DNA from: Cymbomonas tetramitiformis
Lineage: Eukaryota > Chlorophyta > Pyramimonadophyceae > Pyramimonadales > Pyramimonadaceae
Length of the DNA: 64,000 bases
NCBI GenBank assembly: GCA_001247695.2
Contig: LGRX02033544.1
Location: forward strand, 1 to 64,000
Reading direction: 5' to 3'
Shown: piece by piece, positions 1 through 12,139 of the stretch
How positions within the stretch are numbered: the first letter of the stretch is position 1
How the letters are laid out: each line of letters opens with the position of its first letter
Notes under the pieces: model-generated
Database searches by the model: none
Seen by the model: the letters and a program-made list of their open reading frames with translations, nothing else
What the model was told of the DNA's origin: nothing
Translations under genes and position numbers: made by a program

Positions 1-743
1 AGTCAAGATGGCCCGCTGTCATACGGGGAGTCATGATGGCCCGCATTGGCGACCTAGCACAGTGCATCCAGCTCCGATGGCCAGAACCGGCGATGGCAAG
101 AACCGGCGATGGCCAGATTCGGCGATGGCCACCGAAAGCACCCGACGGGCACGGCAGCTGGGGACAGCCAATTGGAATGCCAGGCATCCACCCACGGAAT
201 CCGGGAAAGGGCGTGGCATACGGGTAGGCGAATGTGGGGCTGACCAGTACGCGGCCGTGCACAGTTTCGGGCAACCCTGGTCTGCCTCTTCCCGTCATTG
301 GCTGCATGCCAGACAGGAGCTCCAACAGCAACGTTCCGAGGCTGTGCACCTCCAGCTCCCCAAGTCAAAGCATGTACACTCCTGCTGCTCGGCCCCGCTT
401 GGCAGCGGCTGAGGGATGCTGACAACCCATCTTGACGGGTGGCGGGGGTTGCCGGCTAAGAGCCGTGGATGCGCGCAGTTCAGCGCGCAGGTCCGGCTAA
501 GAGCCGTGGATGCGTGCCAATGGAAATAACTGGTCAGACTGCAGGAGCGGTGGATGCGCGCCGTTGGATCTGATGAGAGTGGAGGTGCGGATTGGTAGAG
601 GATTGGCGCATAGCCTACTGGAGCACTCGGAGCGCTCTCTCCCCTCTGCAGATTCTGAATGCATTGCAAACCGCTCGGCACCAACAGAAAGCGGGCATCC
701 TATCAGGAGCCCCCCCCCTTCGATCATGGAGACCCGACTTTTT
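1..743. other. No recognisable gene; short GATGGCC-type repeats
   Basis: Open frames here overlap each other on both strands and show no domain. Between about 60 and 140 the sequence repeats a short motif around GGCGATGGCC four times, which explains the overlapping frames. A phrase around TAAGAGCCGTGGATGCG recurs near 455 and 500. I see no promoter or exon that I can defend. Confidence 0.5.
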
Positions 744-1863
744 ATGAGAAGTTCATGGTTTAAACCACGGAATTTCGATCATGGTCGAACTCAACCACAG
801 TTGAGTGAACTAAACCACGGTTTGGAATAGGTCCCCGGAATATTCTGCCTACGTGGGGGGGGGATATCCGCGTCGCGTAAGCGTCCAGATCGTGGTTGAG
901 TTCAACTACGAAAAATCGAACTCAACCACGGTCTCAACCACGGTATGTCATCACGATGTCAACAGATGTCGAATTCGGTTTTCGATTTTTCGATTTCGGT
1001 CATCATCCCGTGACGCGACGGTGTCGTCGCGAAAAGAGGTAGTGAAAATTTTGTCTCATCGCCCCTTACACGTGGTGCAGTCTTGCAGCGCCAGTTAAAG
1101 TTACAGTTAAAGTTGCCGCAAAAAACCTCGGGTTGAGGGTTTTGTTTCTATTTACAGCGGAATAAAATGGAGGATAATCGTCTTCGTCTCATACTATTGC
1201 TTACTATACTTCGTTCGTCTACTGCCTTTTTTCTGTGTCCTATTCCGATCGAAGCAAAATTCAAACTTGTAATTTCCTATGATAGTGTATTCAACTGGGA
1301 GTTCAGTACTGGGAGTTCAGTACTGGGAGTTCAGTACTGGGAGTTTCTTCCGTGGAGTCGCGTACGATTTTTCGACATCTCGGTTACACGAGCGCGTCAT
1401 TCGAGTCGATCTGTGAATTTCCCAAATTAATTTTTCAATTCTACATCTGCTGCATCTGGATGACGATGGCTGACGAACTCGACAAAACGTGGTTGAGTTC
1501 AACCACGAAATCTCGACCGAGCCCCCCCCCCGTGGTCGAGATTTTCGTGGTTGAGTTCAACCACGGTCCAAAACTGTCTCACGTAACGAGACACGTCGGC
1601 TCACACGCTGTCGCAGACGTGTACAAAATATTCCTTCGCTAACCAAGGTTTGTCGAACTCAACCACGAAACTCGACCATGATCGAGTGAGACCTTGGTTG
1701 AACTCAACCACAGTCTCAACCACGAAATTTCGGGTCTCACGATCAAAAAACCGAACCGAAGCGTCCGATCGAAAATTCTTTCCATCGTGTCCGCCAAACG
1801 CAGTGATGACACCTTGGTTAAACCACGGTTTCAAGACCGTGGTTTAAACCATGAACTTCTCAT
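744..1863. mobile_element. Inverted-repeat element (MITE-like), 1.1 kb
   Basis: A 27-bp perfect inverted repeat beginning ATGAGAAGTTCATGG closes the region (744-770 and 1837-1863). If the element begins at TGAG, both flanks carry TTA, a possible 3-bp target duplication of the PIF/Harbinger type. The interior is filled with copies of a motif around AACTCAACCACG in both orientations, including long runs near 780-830, 890-945, 1490-1565 and 1655-1730. It contains no transposase, so it would be non-autonomous. The superfamily is an inference. Confidence 0.65.
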
Positions 1864-2126
1864 TATAAGAGCTTCCAAACCACAGTTTTTTTAGTATTTC
1901 GAGACTCTACGATGTGGTAGGTGCTATTTTGAGCCATGAACAAGATGGGCAAACATTAGTCGTACCGTAATATACTGAGGAAATACCTACGAGGGTGCTC
2001 TAAATACACCTCACAGGATTGCTGTAAAATCGATCGCGAAGTGAAGCAGGGGTGAATCATGCATGGGTTTCACGATGGGATACCCAGTTTCCATGCAGGA
2101 AGCTTGGAGCATGTGGTCGCGCCATC

Positions 2127-2612
2127 TGAGAATGTCTGAGGCAGCCGTAGGCGCAGTGCCCGCACCTGAAAATATCTGAGGCAGCCGTAGGCGCAGTGAC
2201 CGCACCTGAGAATGTCTGAGGCAGCCGTAGGCGCAGTGCCCGCACCTGAAAAACATCTGGAAGAGCTGGGAGCGCAGTGCCCGCACCTGAAAATATCTGA
2301 GGCAGCCGTGCAGGCGAGTGCCCGTACCTGAAAATGTTCTGAGGCAGCCGTGGAGCGCAGTGCCCGGCACCTGAAATGTCTGAGGCAGCCGTAGGCACAG
2401 TGCCCGCACCTGAAAATATCTAATGCAGCCGTTGGCACAGTGCCCGCACCTGAAAATATCTGAGGCAGCCGTAGGCGCAGTGTCCACACCTGAAAATATC
2501 TGAGGCAGCCGTAGGCGCAGTGCCCGCACCTGAAAATATCCGAGGCAGCCGTAGGCGCAGTGCGTCACCTGAAAATGTCTGAGGCAGCCGTAGGCGCAGT
2601 GCCCGGTTCTAA
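2127..2612. repeat. 40-bp tandem repeat, about 12 copies
   Basis: A unit of about 40 bp containing GAGGCAGCCGTAGGCGCAGT followed by GCCCGCACCTGAAAATATCT repeats about twelve times with small indels. The long minus-strand frame through it (2011-2754) is a repeat translation (Cys-Leu-Arg-Tyr-Phe-Gln-Val-Arg-Ala-Leu and variants), not evidence of a protein. Confidence 0.9.
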
Positions 2613-2759
2613 TTCCGGAGCCCGGTACCCCTCGGTACCACACCTGTTCCTCGTTTCCACAGGTCGCGTTGCGGCGGCGCCAGAGTCGCCTGCAGCGCCA
2701 GCATCCCTGGAGAACGGCGCATCTCCCGGGCCAGCATGCCCCTAGCCTCAGCAATTGTT

Positions 2760-3010
2760 GAGCGGGAGCTGACGCAGGGACGTGTGACGCTGTCCGGAGA
2801 TGCGTGACACCACCTGGAGGCGCTTCACGCTGCCTGAAAACCTGCGACTGAATCTGAACAGCAGTGACGCTGCCAAAAAACGCATGACGCTGCCTGGAGA
2901 CCTACATTTGTGCTTAGGGATGCGTGACGCTGCCTGGAAACATGTGACGCTGCCTGGAGACTTTCTGCTGCGCCTGGAGACACGGGGCACTGCCACAAAT
3001 CGTGCGGCTC
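2760..3010. repeat. Degenerate repeat around GTGACGCTGCCTGGAGA
   Basis: The phrase GTGACGCTGCC(T/A)GGA recurs about eight times at irregular spacing. It may be a decayed minisatellite or the low-complexity part of an unrecognised exon. Nothing else is visible. Confidence 0.6.
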
Positions 3011-3115
3011 TATCTGAAGACACGTGGTGCTTGGGCACCTGTGGGGCAGTCGAGAATCAAGGGGTGCGGTCACAGTAGGCAGTAGGCTGTAAGCACGACA
3101 CAGCAGGGGCGGGAC

Positions 3116-3547
3116 ATGGAACCCATGCTGCAGACTCGGGCCGAGGTGGGCCTGCCTGGCAAGGGTGTCACGCTCCGAGGGTCTCTGCAGTTCGCTCGTC
3201 TCGCACAGTTCCGGCTGCACATGAGCTTGGCCGAAGTCCTGCGAGAGATCAGCAAGAGTCAGCAAGAGATACAGGGAAGGCGTCGGTTAGAGGAAGACGT
3301 CAGAGTTCTGACTTCAGGCTGTGTGTCCCGGCAGATGCTGCAAGAGAGCAAGCAGGGTGCAGCACATCTTCCCCCTGGGGATTCTGAAGTGAGACTTCAC
3401 CGTGAAGAGGCCTCGGAGCTCGGTCGTGAGGAGCACGTTGCCCGCCTTCACATCGCCGTGAACCACGCCCTGGCATTCCGCAGTAACCCTCAAAAACCAA
3501 TCTTAGCGGGCGCGGAGAGCAGAGCATGCGGTTGCAGGCGGAATTGA
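3116..3547 (+). CDS. Unrecognised open frame, possible exon
   Basis: A 143-codon frame starts with ATG at 3116 and does not match a family I know. Residues about 40-70 are rich in Glu, Arg, Lys and Gln in a pattern that could form a short coiled coil. It follows a repeat block and has no neighbouring exon that I can connect. It may be a chance frame in GC-rich DNA. Confidence 0.2.
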   Translation: MEPMLQTRAEVGLPGKGVTLRGSLQFARLAQFRLHMSLAEVLREISKSQQEIQGRRRLEEDVRVLTSGCVSRQMLQESKQGAAHLPPGDSEVRLHREEASELGREEHVARLHIAVNHALAFRSNPQKPILAGAESRACGCRRN

Positions 3548-4986
3548 GAGGCAGAGGGAGGGAGCGCGAGTCGGCAGAGGGAGGGAGCGCTTCAGTACGC
3601 TCCGAGGCACAGCTGCACCAGCGGAGACAGCTCCCGCCACGACGCCGCCCAGTATGACCATGGAGAGCTGCAGGGCGCGGGAGGATTCAGACAAGGTCCG
3701 TTCCCGGCACTTCACGGAGGGTTCTCTCAAGAGACATCACGGGATGCTCCATATTTATATGAAGCGTCCGCGGCTCTCAGGCATCCAATAATCCTGAGCC
3801 ATGGCATGGACGATGGTCGACCTGTGATGACTGACAGCACGGCGATAGTCGCTAAAAGAGGGTGAAGGGTACGGGGGGAGCCTCCGGGCAGGGAAACTGC
3901 CTTGCGCCGACGGTATGCGGGCGCCCTCAACGGCACCTCGGGACAAGATGCCCCCACGGAGAGAAGGCGACGTTTAGGCATCAAACAACCACCCACCTTA
4001 GCGTGCATGGCCTGCAGCGTGCTGGCCAGGTCGGCAGCGATGCGAAGGCGGATGGCCTGCCTGCGCGGAGAAGCGCCGCACCCACGCGCGAGCTTGGGCT
4101 TCGAATATCGCACAAGGGCGCAAGCTGTTTCGATTGAAGTGCACAGCAGCAGAAGCGCGCACTCGGTATATTGTGGCTATCCGCTGGCGGCACAGCGCGG
4201 AGGTGGGCCTCAGCCGCCCTTCTTCCAAGCCGGCCCTGTGCTGTGCGGGTGCAAAGTCTTGCAGTGGTCGTCCTTCCCGGGTGGCCGGCTTCAGCTACCG
4301 AGCCACAAACGGTCGACAGGCTCGCCATGTAATTACAAGCTGCGCATTTACGAAGTGCTGTGATATGGACGGCTACTTCAAAATGCGTGGTGCAGCTCTA
4401 CCCTGAGCCATCGTGAGGTGTGTCGCGCGAACATGGCGCAGCATGCGTGCGGTGAGTTGCTTCCGCCAGGGCCGTCGAAGCCAGGTTGGCATCGGAAGCG
4501 ACGCGCGAACGCGGGAGAGGGCGCGGAAGAGCTGGGGTGGTGTACCGAAGAACAGGCGCAGGGCCACGGCGGTGCAGGCTGTGAGACACACCGCCCGGGG
4601 AACAGGCCAGAAGGTCAGCACCGAGTCCAGTGTGAAAAACACCGCTGATGCGCGTGGGCTCGCGTGGAGCTCACGCGAAGCGTTCATATGCCAAAGCGAA
4701 TATTCCGTGAAGGCTGAAAGCGTGCGGGCGGTCAATACTCTCGTCTCGAAAGAGGATGTGTATAGCAGTCATTGGTGCGTATTGGTGGCAGTGATTGAAA
4801 AGCGCTTCGTAAGTTCCCTTTCGCGCGCCGTGCCCGACGGTGCAGGAATGGGAGCTGAGCGGCTCACCGGTCTTCCAGGCTGCCTTGGTGCAGGGGGTAC
4901 ACCAGACAGCGGGAGGACCCTTGCTGGCTGAAGCCGATCACGGGCACTACACTATCATGAGTGAGCACTTGGGAAACCAGCATCTG
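3548..4986. other. No gene recognised
   Basis: GC-rich DNA with several overlapping frames on both strands, none with a family signature. Near 3,550-3,590 a GGCAGAGGGAGGGAGCGC phrase is repeated. I see no splice-consistent coding series. Confidence 0.4.
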
Positions 4987-5110
4987 CGCCACACCAGGCA
5001 CGCTTTTCAAGGGTCGGCGCCACACCAGGCACGCTTTTCAAGGGTCGGCGCCACACCAGGCAAACTTTTCAAGGGTCGGCGCCACACCAGGCACGCTTTT
5101 CAAGGGTCGG
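4987..5110. repeat. 31-bp tandem repeat, 4 copies
   Basis: Four units of 31 bp (CGCCACACCAGGCACGCTTT then TCAAGGGTCGG) are nearly identical. One unit has AAA in place of CGC in the middle. This is a recently amplified minisatellite. Confidence 0.92.
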
Positions 5111-5351
5111 CGCGTTAGTGGCAAAAAAACCTGATTGGCCTATGACTGTAGTCGAGGACGGGGCTGACTCCCGGCCAGTCTTGAGTCCCTTACCTCGCGC
5201 TCGAATGCGGCGTGTCCGACGGGACTTGTTCCAGCTGCGTTATTCATTCGTTTCACTGCTACCTGTTGAAAGTTTTGCCGGTCCGTTGCTTCAACTTCAA
5301 GACAGTCGCTTTCCTCGTGCTAAAGAATTCTGAATTAGGAACCGACGATAC

Positions 5352-5471
5352 CTCTTGTCCGCTCAATTTTCCAGCAAAGACGTCCCCATAACCGCCCTTT
5401 CCGATGCACGTGGACCAATCAGCGGTGGCTTGGGTGAGCTGCTCGGGGGTGTAGCTTGGGATGGGCGACAT
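5352..5471 (-). CDS. Orphan first exon of a protein kinase (N-lobe start)
   Basis: Reading the minus strand from ATG at 5471, 40 codons give a short leader, then a motif typical of the start of IRAK/Pelle or receptor-like cytoplasmic kinases: a Tyr-Thr-Pro-Glu-Gln-Leu helix, Ala-Thr-x-x-Trp-Ser, and the glycine loop Ile-Gly-Lys-Gly-Gly-Tyr-Gly-Asp-Val. The frame ends at Gly-Gln-Glu before a GTATCG splice donor (5351). Further downstream on the minus strand I find no Lys-anchor, catalytic-loop or DFG exon within this window. The piece is therefore either a gene with a very long first intron, or a fragment. A longer upstream ATG would add only an ATC-repeat-coded Ile/Thr stretch, so I prefer the start at 5471. 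Confidence 0.6.
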
Positions 5472-7215
5472 TGTGATGATAGTGGTGATGATAGTGGTGA
5501 TGATGATGATTGAATATCGCGACCGCACAGTTTAGCCGGCCTGACAAATTTTATTACACGCGAAGAACTACCTGGAAATTCAAAGGTTCAACCAAGTGAA
5601 GGGGTGCTTGCGCGTTTCAAACACATGTATGGTGTTGTACTTGTGTTCCTGGAGCAGCACCTGGAACTTTCAAGGGTTTTCCCGGTGCCATAGCAAATAT
5701 TCTGGCATTGAAAAAAACACGCGATGGGAGAACAGTGTCCTGATCCCTACATAAACCCAGATTATAGTCCAAATCACATCATCGGTAGGAGAAAGCCATC
5801 CTCACATACCCAGCGCAAGGTCAAGTCCATTTTGTATCTGCTATCTCCTCTCTATCTACAGACCGTAAAATTCTCTCGTTTCCCACACCCCCACGCTACA
5901 ACTTGCAGGGGCATAATATTAAATATAAAGTTATAAATTAATTTATGTTTTTATATTACGCCCCTGGAGGTTGGAGGCCGGAGCTCACCAGCATCAGCAG
6001 CCCCATAAATTATGTATCATAATCATTAAAAATAATAAATACAAAATAGGAACCTCAACCTCCAACCTCCAACCTCCAACCTCCAACCTGTCGTGTGTAG
6101 AAACGTTCAAGTACTGTACTCGATACTGCATCCATATCCAGTACTCATACTCTGGGGGCAGACGAGAGCCTTCGGATCGGTTAAATTTAGATGTTATGAC
6201 TTAGGGTTTGTAACTATCATGGAGTCCGAAGGTCTCTGAGCTTGCAGCTTCTAAAATGTAACAAACCTCGAATAATCGAACCTCGATCGCTTCGGTCGCG
6301 GCTCAGAGACTCCGGTTCCGGACATCCGGAGTGACACGTGTGACACAGTATCAGTAGATCGATGAGTACTGTGACACACTGTGTCACACGTGTGACGTCA
6401 CAGCGACGCGACGCGACGCGACGCGACGTTGCGGTTGCTGATGCTGCTTGCTGCTCCAGCTCAATAATACGGTATAAATACGTCAGTATTCATATTTAAT
6501 TTCAAGATAACGTTAATATTTATACATTTATAGCTTACTGTATATCGGGGAGAAACGATACGATGCGATGCGATGTTCATGTTCCCTCGCCTGCTTCCCC
6601 CGACGCGAGCGACTCAGCGACAGCGACAGCGACAGCGATATCACATCGTCATCGACACTTCGACAGCGACATGCGCATCATCATCGACACTTCGACATGT
6701 ACATCGTCGAACGTCGATCGTCGATCGTTTGAACACATTTGACATTATCGAGATGTTGGATGTTGTCGAAAACTCGAAATGTCGATCCATCGATATTATA
6801 TCGATTGCATTGCGATTGGACGGATGGACGCGGTCGAACGTTAGAGAGAAAAAATATCAAAATTGAAAATAATGGACGTTGAAACTTGAGAGGACTGGTA
6901 CATTATATTTTTTTTTTGAATAAAGACACTTCGGGTTAACGGACATAACAATCACTAGGAATCGGGGTCTCGCAATATCTCCACCGCTTCCTATATTACA
7001 TCACTGCTGAAGACATTCGATTGCACCAGAACAAGCTATTGTATGTATGCTATATGTTACATACCATAACTTACAACGCTCGTCAAGGCTTTCTTAGAAC
7101 TCGGGCGACGAATCAACCAGAAAGGTCGTTAGAATATGCTGTTGAGTAGTCCGTCATCCGACGGCACCATCTGTCGTTAAGAGCATAATCTTCTTTCCTG
7201 GTCAGGGGAAGAGCT
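5472..7215. other. AT-rich intergenic region with simple repeats
   Basis: No coding signal is visible. It holds an ATC-type microsatellite (about 5,476-5,510), a CCTCCAA microsatellite (about 6,050-6,090), a GCGAC microsatellite (about 6,398-6,428), short palindromes built on GTGACACACTGTGTCAC (about 6,330-6,400), and GACAGC repeats near 6,610-6,670. The part just upstream of 7216 presumably contains the promoter of the serine hydrolase gene, but I see no definite element. Confidence 0.5.
5906..5966. repeat. 61-bp near-palindrome with CAGGGGC ends
   Basis: CAGGGGCATAATAT at the left is matched by the reverse complement of ATATTACGCCCCTG at the right, with an AT-only interior. It resembles a minimal hAT-type MITE, compare the 57-bp element at 60,734. 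I find no 8-bp duplication at its flanks, so this is only a candidate. Confidence 0.45.
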
Positions 7216-10200
7216 ATGGCGCCTGGTGGGGTTCGACCGCACGTGCGAAACACCGCGGAGGCGCTTGCTAAACTGGACAATTCTGTCCACACTGCAATCG
7301 CGAATCGAGTTTTCCCCGGCGCGTCGGTGGCTTGTGGTCAGACGGGATCTGGACGGCTGCACGGTTTCACTAAAGGTATCGCATATAAATTAAAACGTGT
7401 TTCCGTTTGCTGAAACCACTGATTGTTATGCTGACCTAGAGACGGGCTTGTATTTTTTGTTTCTGTCTTCGCGGTGATCTTGAACGATGTCGAACACAGG
7501 CTACGGCACCCATACATAGTACGTCCGCTCCCCAATAGATGATTCTCGTATTCAAGTTGTTCCTTATTCTGTCCTCATAACTAAATTTCGTTCCCTTACG
7601 CATTCATGCCCGCAGCGAATCAAGCGTACCTACAACGTCAGAAACGGTTTTTGATGTTGCCTCTCTCACGAAGGTCCGTTCCCTGCTCCGCGACGCTCGC
7701 CACCATATCTGATAAGTTTCGGGGGGCAAATCAAGAGCAATCACGTCGGTGATTGCGATTGTGAAGAATTTCGCGCACAGCTAAGCGATACGGGCTAGGA
7801 ACAATTGGCACCCATTGTGTCCAAACGAATACAGAATGGTTTTTCGACTCCGATTTTATCTCCTCGCTACACTGTCGCAGTGCTGAAAGCAGTACCGCCT
7901 TACTCGTGCATCAACACGTTCTGAATTGGGGCAGATATGCTCAAGCCTCGGGATATCCACGTAGATAAGCGAAGGCAATGAACGAAGATAACACCACGTA
8001 ATCTTAGCCACTGGCATGTGGTTTTTTTGAAACCATAATGGGATGTCGTGGGCAGGTTGTGGCAACGCTGCCTGCTGTAATGGTTTTGTACGACGCCGGC
8101 AAAATAGGTATTGTCCGAGCTCCCTGTAAGAAGTGCTGCTGCGTCTCAGTCAACCGACAGTTTGAGAATGCTGTCTCCAAAACTCTTCAGCTAGCTGTTC
8201 AGTCTCAAAGTAGTGTTGTTTGCAACAGGGGACATATGCCGCCACTGTAGAACCCTTCTGCGCATCAGCTTAACTGATGTCTTCCATGGATTCTTTTGTC
8301 AGATTTGGAAGCACCAGTGTGTCAATATATCCCAGAATTTGCGCAAAATGGGAAGGAGGCCGTGACGGTAAGTGTCCGTACCTGGAAAAGTCGTTTAGCG
8401 TGCAAGGCACTCTTCTATCAAGCAGTCTTGTGCGTTCCCTGTCGGTTGGCTCTGAAGAATGCTTCCAGAGCGGCGAAAACGTCGTCTCGCAGCATATCCA
8501 TGCCCCCTCTGACAGAGCTATCCGCTATCTCTTACACAATCTTCATATTTGTCATACGGAATTCGGTCGCTTTATTTTTTTCCCCCTCTTCAAAGTCTGA
8601 CGAGGTTCATTGGTGGTTGCCGTTCCAGGTGAAGCACTTGTTAACCCATACCTCTGGCCTTCACGTTTTCTATCCGTTCTACTTCATGGGTCTCACTACT
8701 CAAGAAGCGGTGGGTGCCCCTGTGCGTTTGCTGTGTGCGCTATGACCGCTCTTTCGACTTTACGGATGCACGGTGCGGGAAGCAGTGAGCCTTCTTTGGC
8801 GTGTGCCCTGTGCACTGTGACTGCTCCTTTTCACTCTTTCTTACGAGTCAAGGTGACCTTCCACTCGCGCCTTGCCCTCGTCGTACGCGGGGTACACTCG
8901 AGATACCTTCGAGCGTACACAGGGAGGGACGGGTTGCTACAGATCTTCGATTTCATCTGCAGCGACTCCCTGAGGTACCCTGTTGGAGAAACGCATTACA
9001 GGTGGGTCTATAAGTGCGGTGACATTGCGGCACAATGGCGGTCCTCCCCTGAGGGGCGATGCGTCTGCAACCCCCGGACCTTCGACTTCTTGAGGAAATA
9101 AGTGCAGCTGCATCGCTTTTGCCGTGTGCCCACGTTCATGGCTGATTCTTCGCCTTGAAGTTTGAGACACCTGTCCTACCATTGAGCACAAGCAGCGTCT
9201 GTGCACTTCACGCAACCGGTCCATGGTGGTGAACTGGAATATTGATAATGGAGGGCAAATGGTCTCTGCAGTGATCTATCCATGATGATCATCGGTCTAC
9301 TCGTGGAACGCGTCACGAATCGTCCCTTGGATCGCTTCGTGTCGCACGCGGTGTTCCGGCGAATCGGCATGCGGTCCACAGGCAAGACCATCCCCCTTGC
9401 GAGTTTTCTCCGCCAGCTTTTGATGCGGTGGAGTTGCAGTAAGCGCTGCGTGTCTTCCGCGGGGAATGAAGCAGTGTGGCGGCCTTTCATGAGCCTGGAC
9501 TCGCACCAGCAACAGATTCGAGCCTTGGCAAGCCAGTATACACTCGTAGCTGAACCTGATGAGCAACTTCCAGTCTTGCTCTTGGCAACACTGTAGGGAT
9601 AGCTGTGTGAGTGACTGCAGGGGTATCGGTGGAGGGTGCGACAAGTTGCATTTCAATCCCTGCCGGGTGGGCCTGCGATAAGGGTTCAAGGGAAGCAGGG
9701 GGCAAATTTGTGCTTTCCCCACCGAATTCACGACGAGCAGATATGGTTGGAATGCTACGACTAATCACAGGTTTTGAGGCAGTGCCAGATATGATTTTGT
9801 GTGGGAAGAGAGACGCCACTCCTCCGCCGGGCTCAGCATCGTTCAAATAGTCCTGTTTCTCTAAGCAAGTATCATCACTCTTCATTTTAGATGATTCTTC
9901 AGCATGGAGCCGGCTACCGTGACGGCATTTATGACATGGCTGCTGCAGGATATCGTCGAAAACAGTTCATGGAGGCGGATGTCGGCATTCCACCAACAGA
10001 GGTGGACCGCACTTTTCGCAACCGCCTGCTTTGGGGGGAGGTGAGCTCCGTGACTCCGGCTGATGAGCCAAACACACACCCTCCCTTTCTCCGCCTTTCA
10101 CACAGGCGGTGGAGTGACGCCACAGGGCATCCTGAAGGAGCTCGAGGGTTTGGGTGGGTACGGCAGGTGCATGACCCCAATGCCTTCCTACTAGATGGAG

Positions 10201-12092
10201 TTGCCGGACACGCAGGGCTCTTCTCTTGTGTCAACGACCTCTGCAAGTTCTGCCACACCATGCTCTCGGGAGGCGTCACCCCTGGTGTGCACCCTGCCAG
10301 CCATCGTGACTCTGCATTGTGGCCACAGAGAACGGATCTGTGCACCGCTGCGGGCACACTCCGGACACGGCATGTCTGATGCTCGAGCTACGGCCGTGGT
10401 GGATGCGGGAGGGGCGTGTGCGAGGACAGGTGGGGACCGTGTGTTCAAAGCCTCCACAGTTGCAAAGTTCACCCGTCCGGGATCGAACGGCACTCGTGCA
10501 CTCGGCTGGGATGTTCGGCCTCCAGCAGGTGGGTACAAGCCTGATCCAGGGCCACCTGGGCGCTCGAATGAATTCACCGCCCTTCCGAAGCCGATCCCGC
10601 TTACTCTGGTAAGTGAGACAGTCGCCGCGCGGTGTCGACAACTATCATGCGGAGCAGCACTGGGACACCGGTGCTACACGCGTGCGTTGCTCGGCGCCTC
10701 GGTGCCTCCGCGCTGTGCGGCATCCGCTGCTGCACGTCCCTTGTGTGGATTTCTCGGCATTGAGCCCACAATTTTGCCGCATGTTCTACCTCTCGGGATG
10801 GTTATGAAGCCTAGCGTCTAATACTCACCTCACACCAGTCTAGTAATAGTCGAAGAATCTAATTATCCCTCCCGCGTGTGAGCGGCTTAGTTTCCATTCG
10901 GATCCAATTATGAAGCGCGGCTGCACCGCGCGGCTGAGCGGTTTTGGCAACGCTTTGGGGACATGTGCGGAGGCAGGGTCGAAAAGTTACACCTCTTCCG
11001 GCACCCGCATGAGCTCCAAAGCTTACGGTTAGCAAGTGCCGCCTCTTTGCCCTTTGCCGCCGTCGATGTTGCACGCGAAGGGAGACGGATCGGGCGGGGC
11101 GTGATGTCCGCGACGACAGTAGTATCCGTTGCATGGATGAATACGGAAGTGGCGAAGCTCGAAGGCTTCGGGTCCTTTCGTAGAGTGTGCGCTACCCTAT
11201 GCCGGATGGGGTTGCGAAGCGAGGAGAGGGAGCTGAGTTGCTCTGAGGAATTGAGGGGATTGGTTCAAAATCCCGAGTGCTCTGCCGCAATGTGTTTGTA
11301 TTGCACTTTCCGCATTCATGATGAAATTGTGTTACGTGTTGGCGACTCACGTGATTTCGGCTTAATATTCAGGGAATCCATCATTGTGGATTGAGGGATG
11401 AGGACAACGCGCAGGGCACACCGGGTTCACGGGCACCTCCATGTGGCTAGACCCCGACCATCAACTATTCACGATATTGTTGAGTAATGCGGTGCATCCC
11501 TGGGCTGAGGTATGCGATTCACAGGAGTCGGCCACGTGGCATGAGCCACGAGTGGCGCCATTGAGCGATGCAGAGCATCCTTGTGCTCTGCAGTGTGCCT
11601 GCCCTACTGGAGTCTTACCGCGCAACTTGAGCCGCTCACCGCGCCGGCGGCCAAGCGAGGCAGTGAGTGCTTGGCCTAAGAATCGCTTCAACTGGAAGAA
11701 ATCCGCCAGGTGGCACTTTTTGTGCAGCGACGCTGCTTCCGCAATCCTGCATTCTCACCGTCAGGGTTTCAGTCTTGAGGTTTTTTGGTCCATGCGGATC
11801 TCGGTGGCTTTTGCCAGCGCAAGGATGAGCCAGGTGTGAACTGTGGCAGGCAAAGACCGTGGATGGCATCCGCGAGGTACGGGCGGAGGTGGCGGATGCG
11901 CTGGTCGATGTTGTAGCCGCCGGCGCCTCCCCGTTCATCCGGCCCCTCAAAAGTACAGACCGAGGCCGATCTGCCAGCGCGGGCAAGGTGAGCACCACGC
12001 CGGGCGCAACAGCTGGCCTGGGCCATCCGCTATGTTGTCCGCACAGGGCCAGGTCGGAGGGTGCGCAGGCCAACGCTCGAGGGGCAAGCTGA
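7216..12092 (+). CDS. Serine hydrolase, class C beta-lactamase/PBP-like, about 14 exons
   Basis: Exons I can place with matching phase are 7216-7375, 7642-7673, 8056-8107, 8303-8367, 8629-8709, 8943-9001 and 9272-about 9460. Then come an exon ending near 10040, and 10167-10284, 10451-10528, 10977-11027, 11415-11509 and 11850-about 12092. The spliced frame shows the three catalytic motifs of the family: Ser-Leu-Thr-Lys (nucleophile Ser about residue 61), Tyr-Ser-Asp made across the 9001/9272 junction, and His-Thr-Gly in Gly-His-Thr-Gly-Phe-Thr-Gly across the 11027/11415 junction. It also has Leu-Leu-Thr-His-Thr-Ser-Gly-Leu, and the Val-Ala-Gly-His-Ala-Gly-Leu-Phe-Ser segment. Known members hydrolyse amide or ester bonds of peptides, lactams or esters; the substrate here is unknown. 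Near 9,390-9,440 the frame slips by one (Phe-Ser-Pro-Pro is in another frame from the preceding exon), so a micro-intron, error or lesion is possible there. The exact C-terminus is uncertain: a GTGAGC donor at Ala-Gly-Lys competes with the stop at 12092. Confidence 0.85.
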
Positions 12093-12139
12093 TGCGACAT
12101 TGGAAGTGGAGTGGCCGTCGACGAGACTATGGCAACGAA

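Noticed and set aside
2127..2612. CRISPR-like array (regular 40-bp repeats)
   Set aside because: There are no unique spacers between repeats, and the setting is a eukaryotic minisatellite.
2011..2754. 247-codon minus-strand frame with Cys-Leu-Arg-Tyr-Phe-Gln-Val repeats
   Set aside because: It is the translation of the 40-bp minisatellite; the same repeat gives similar frames in other phases.
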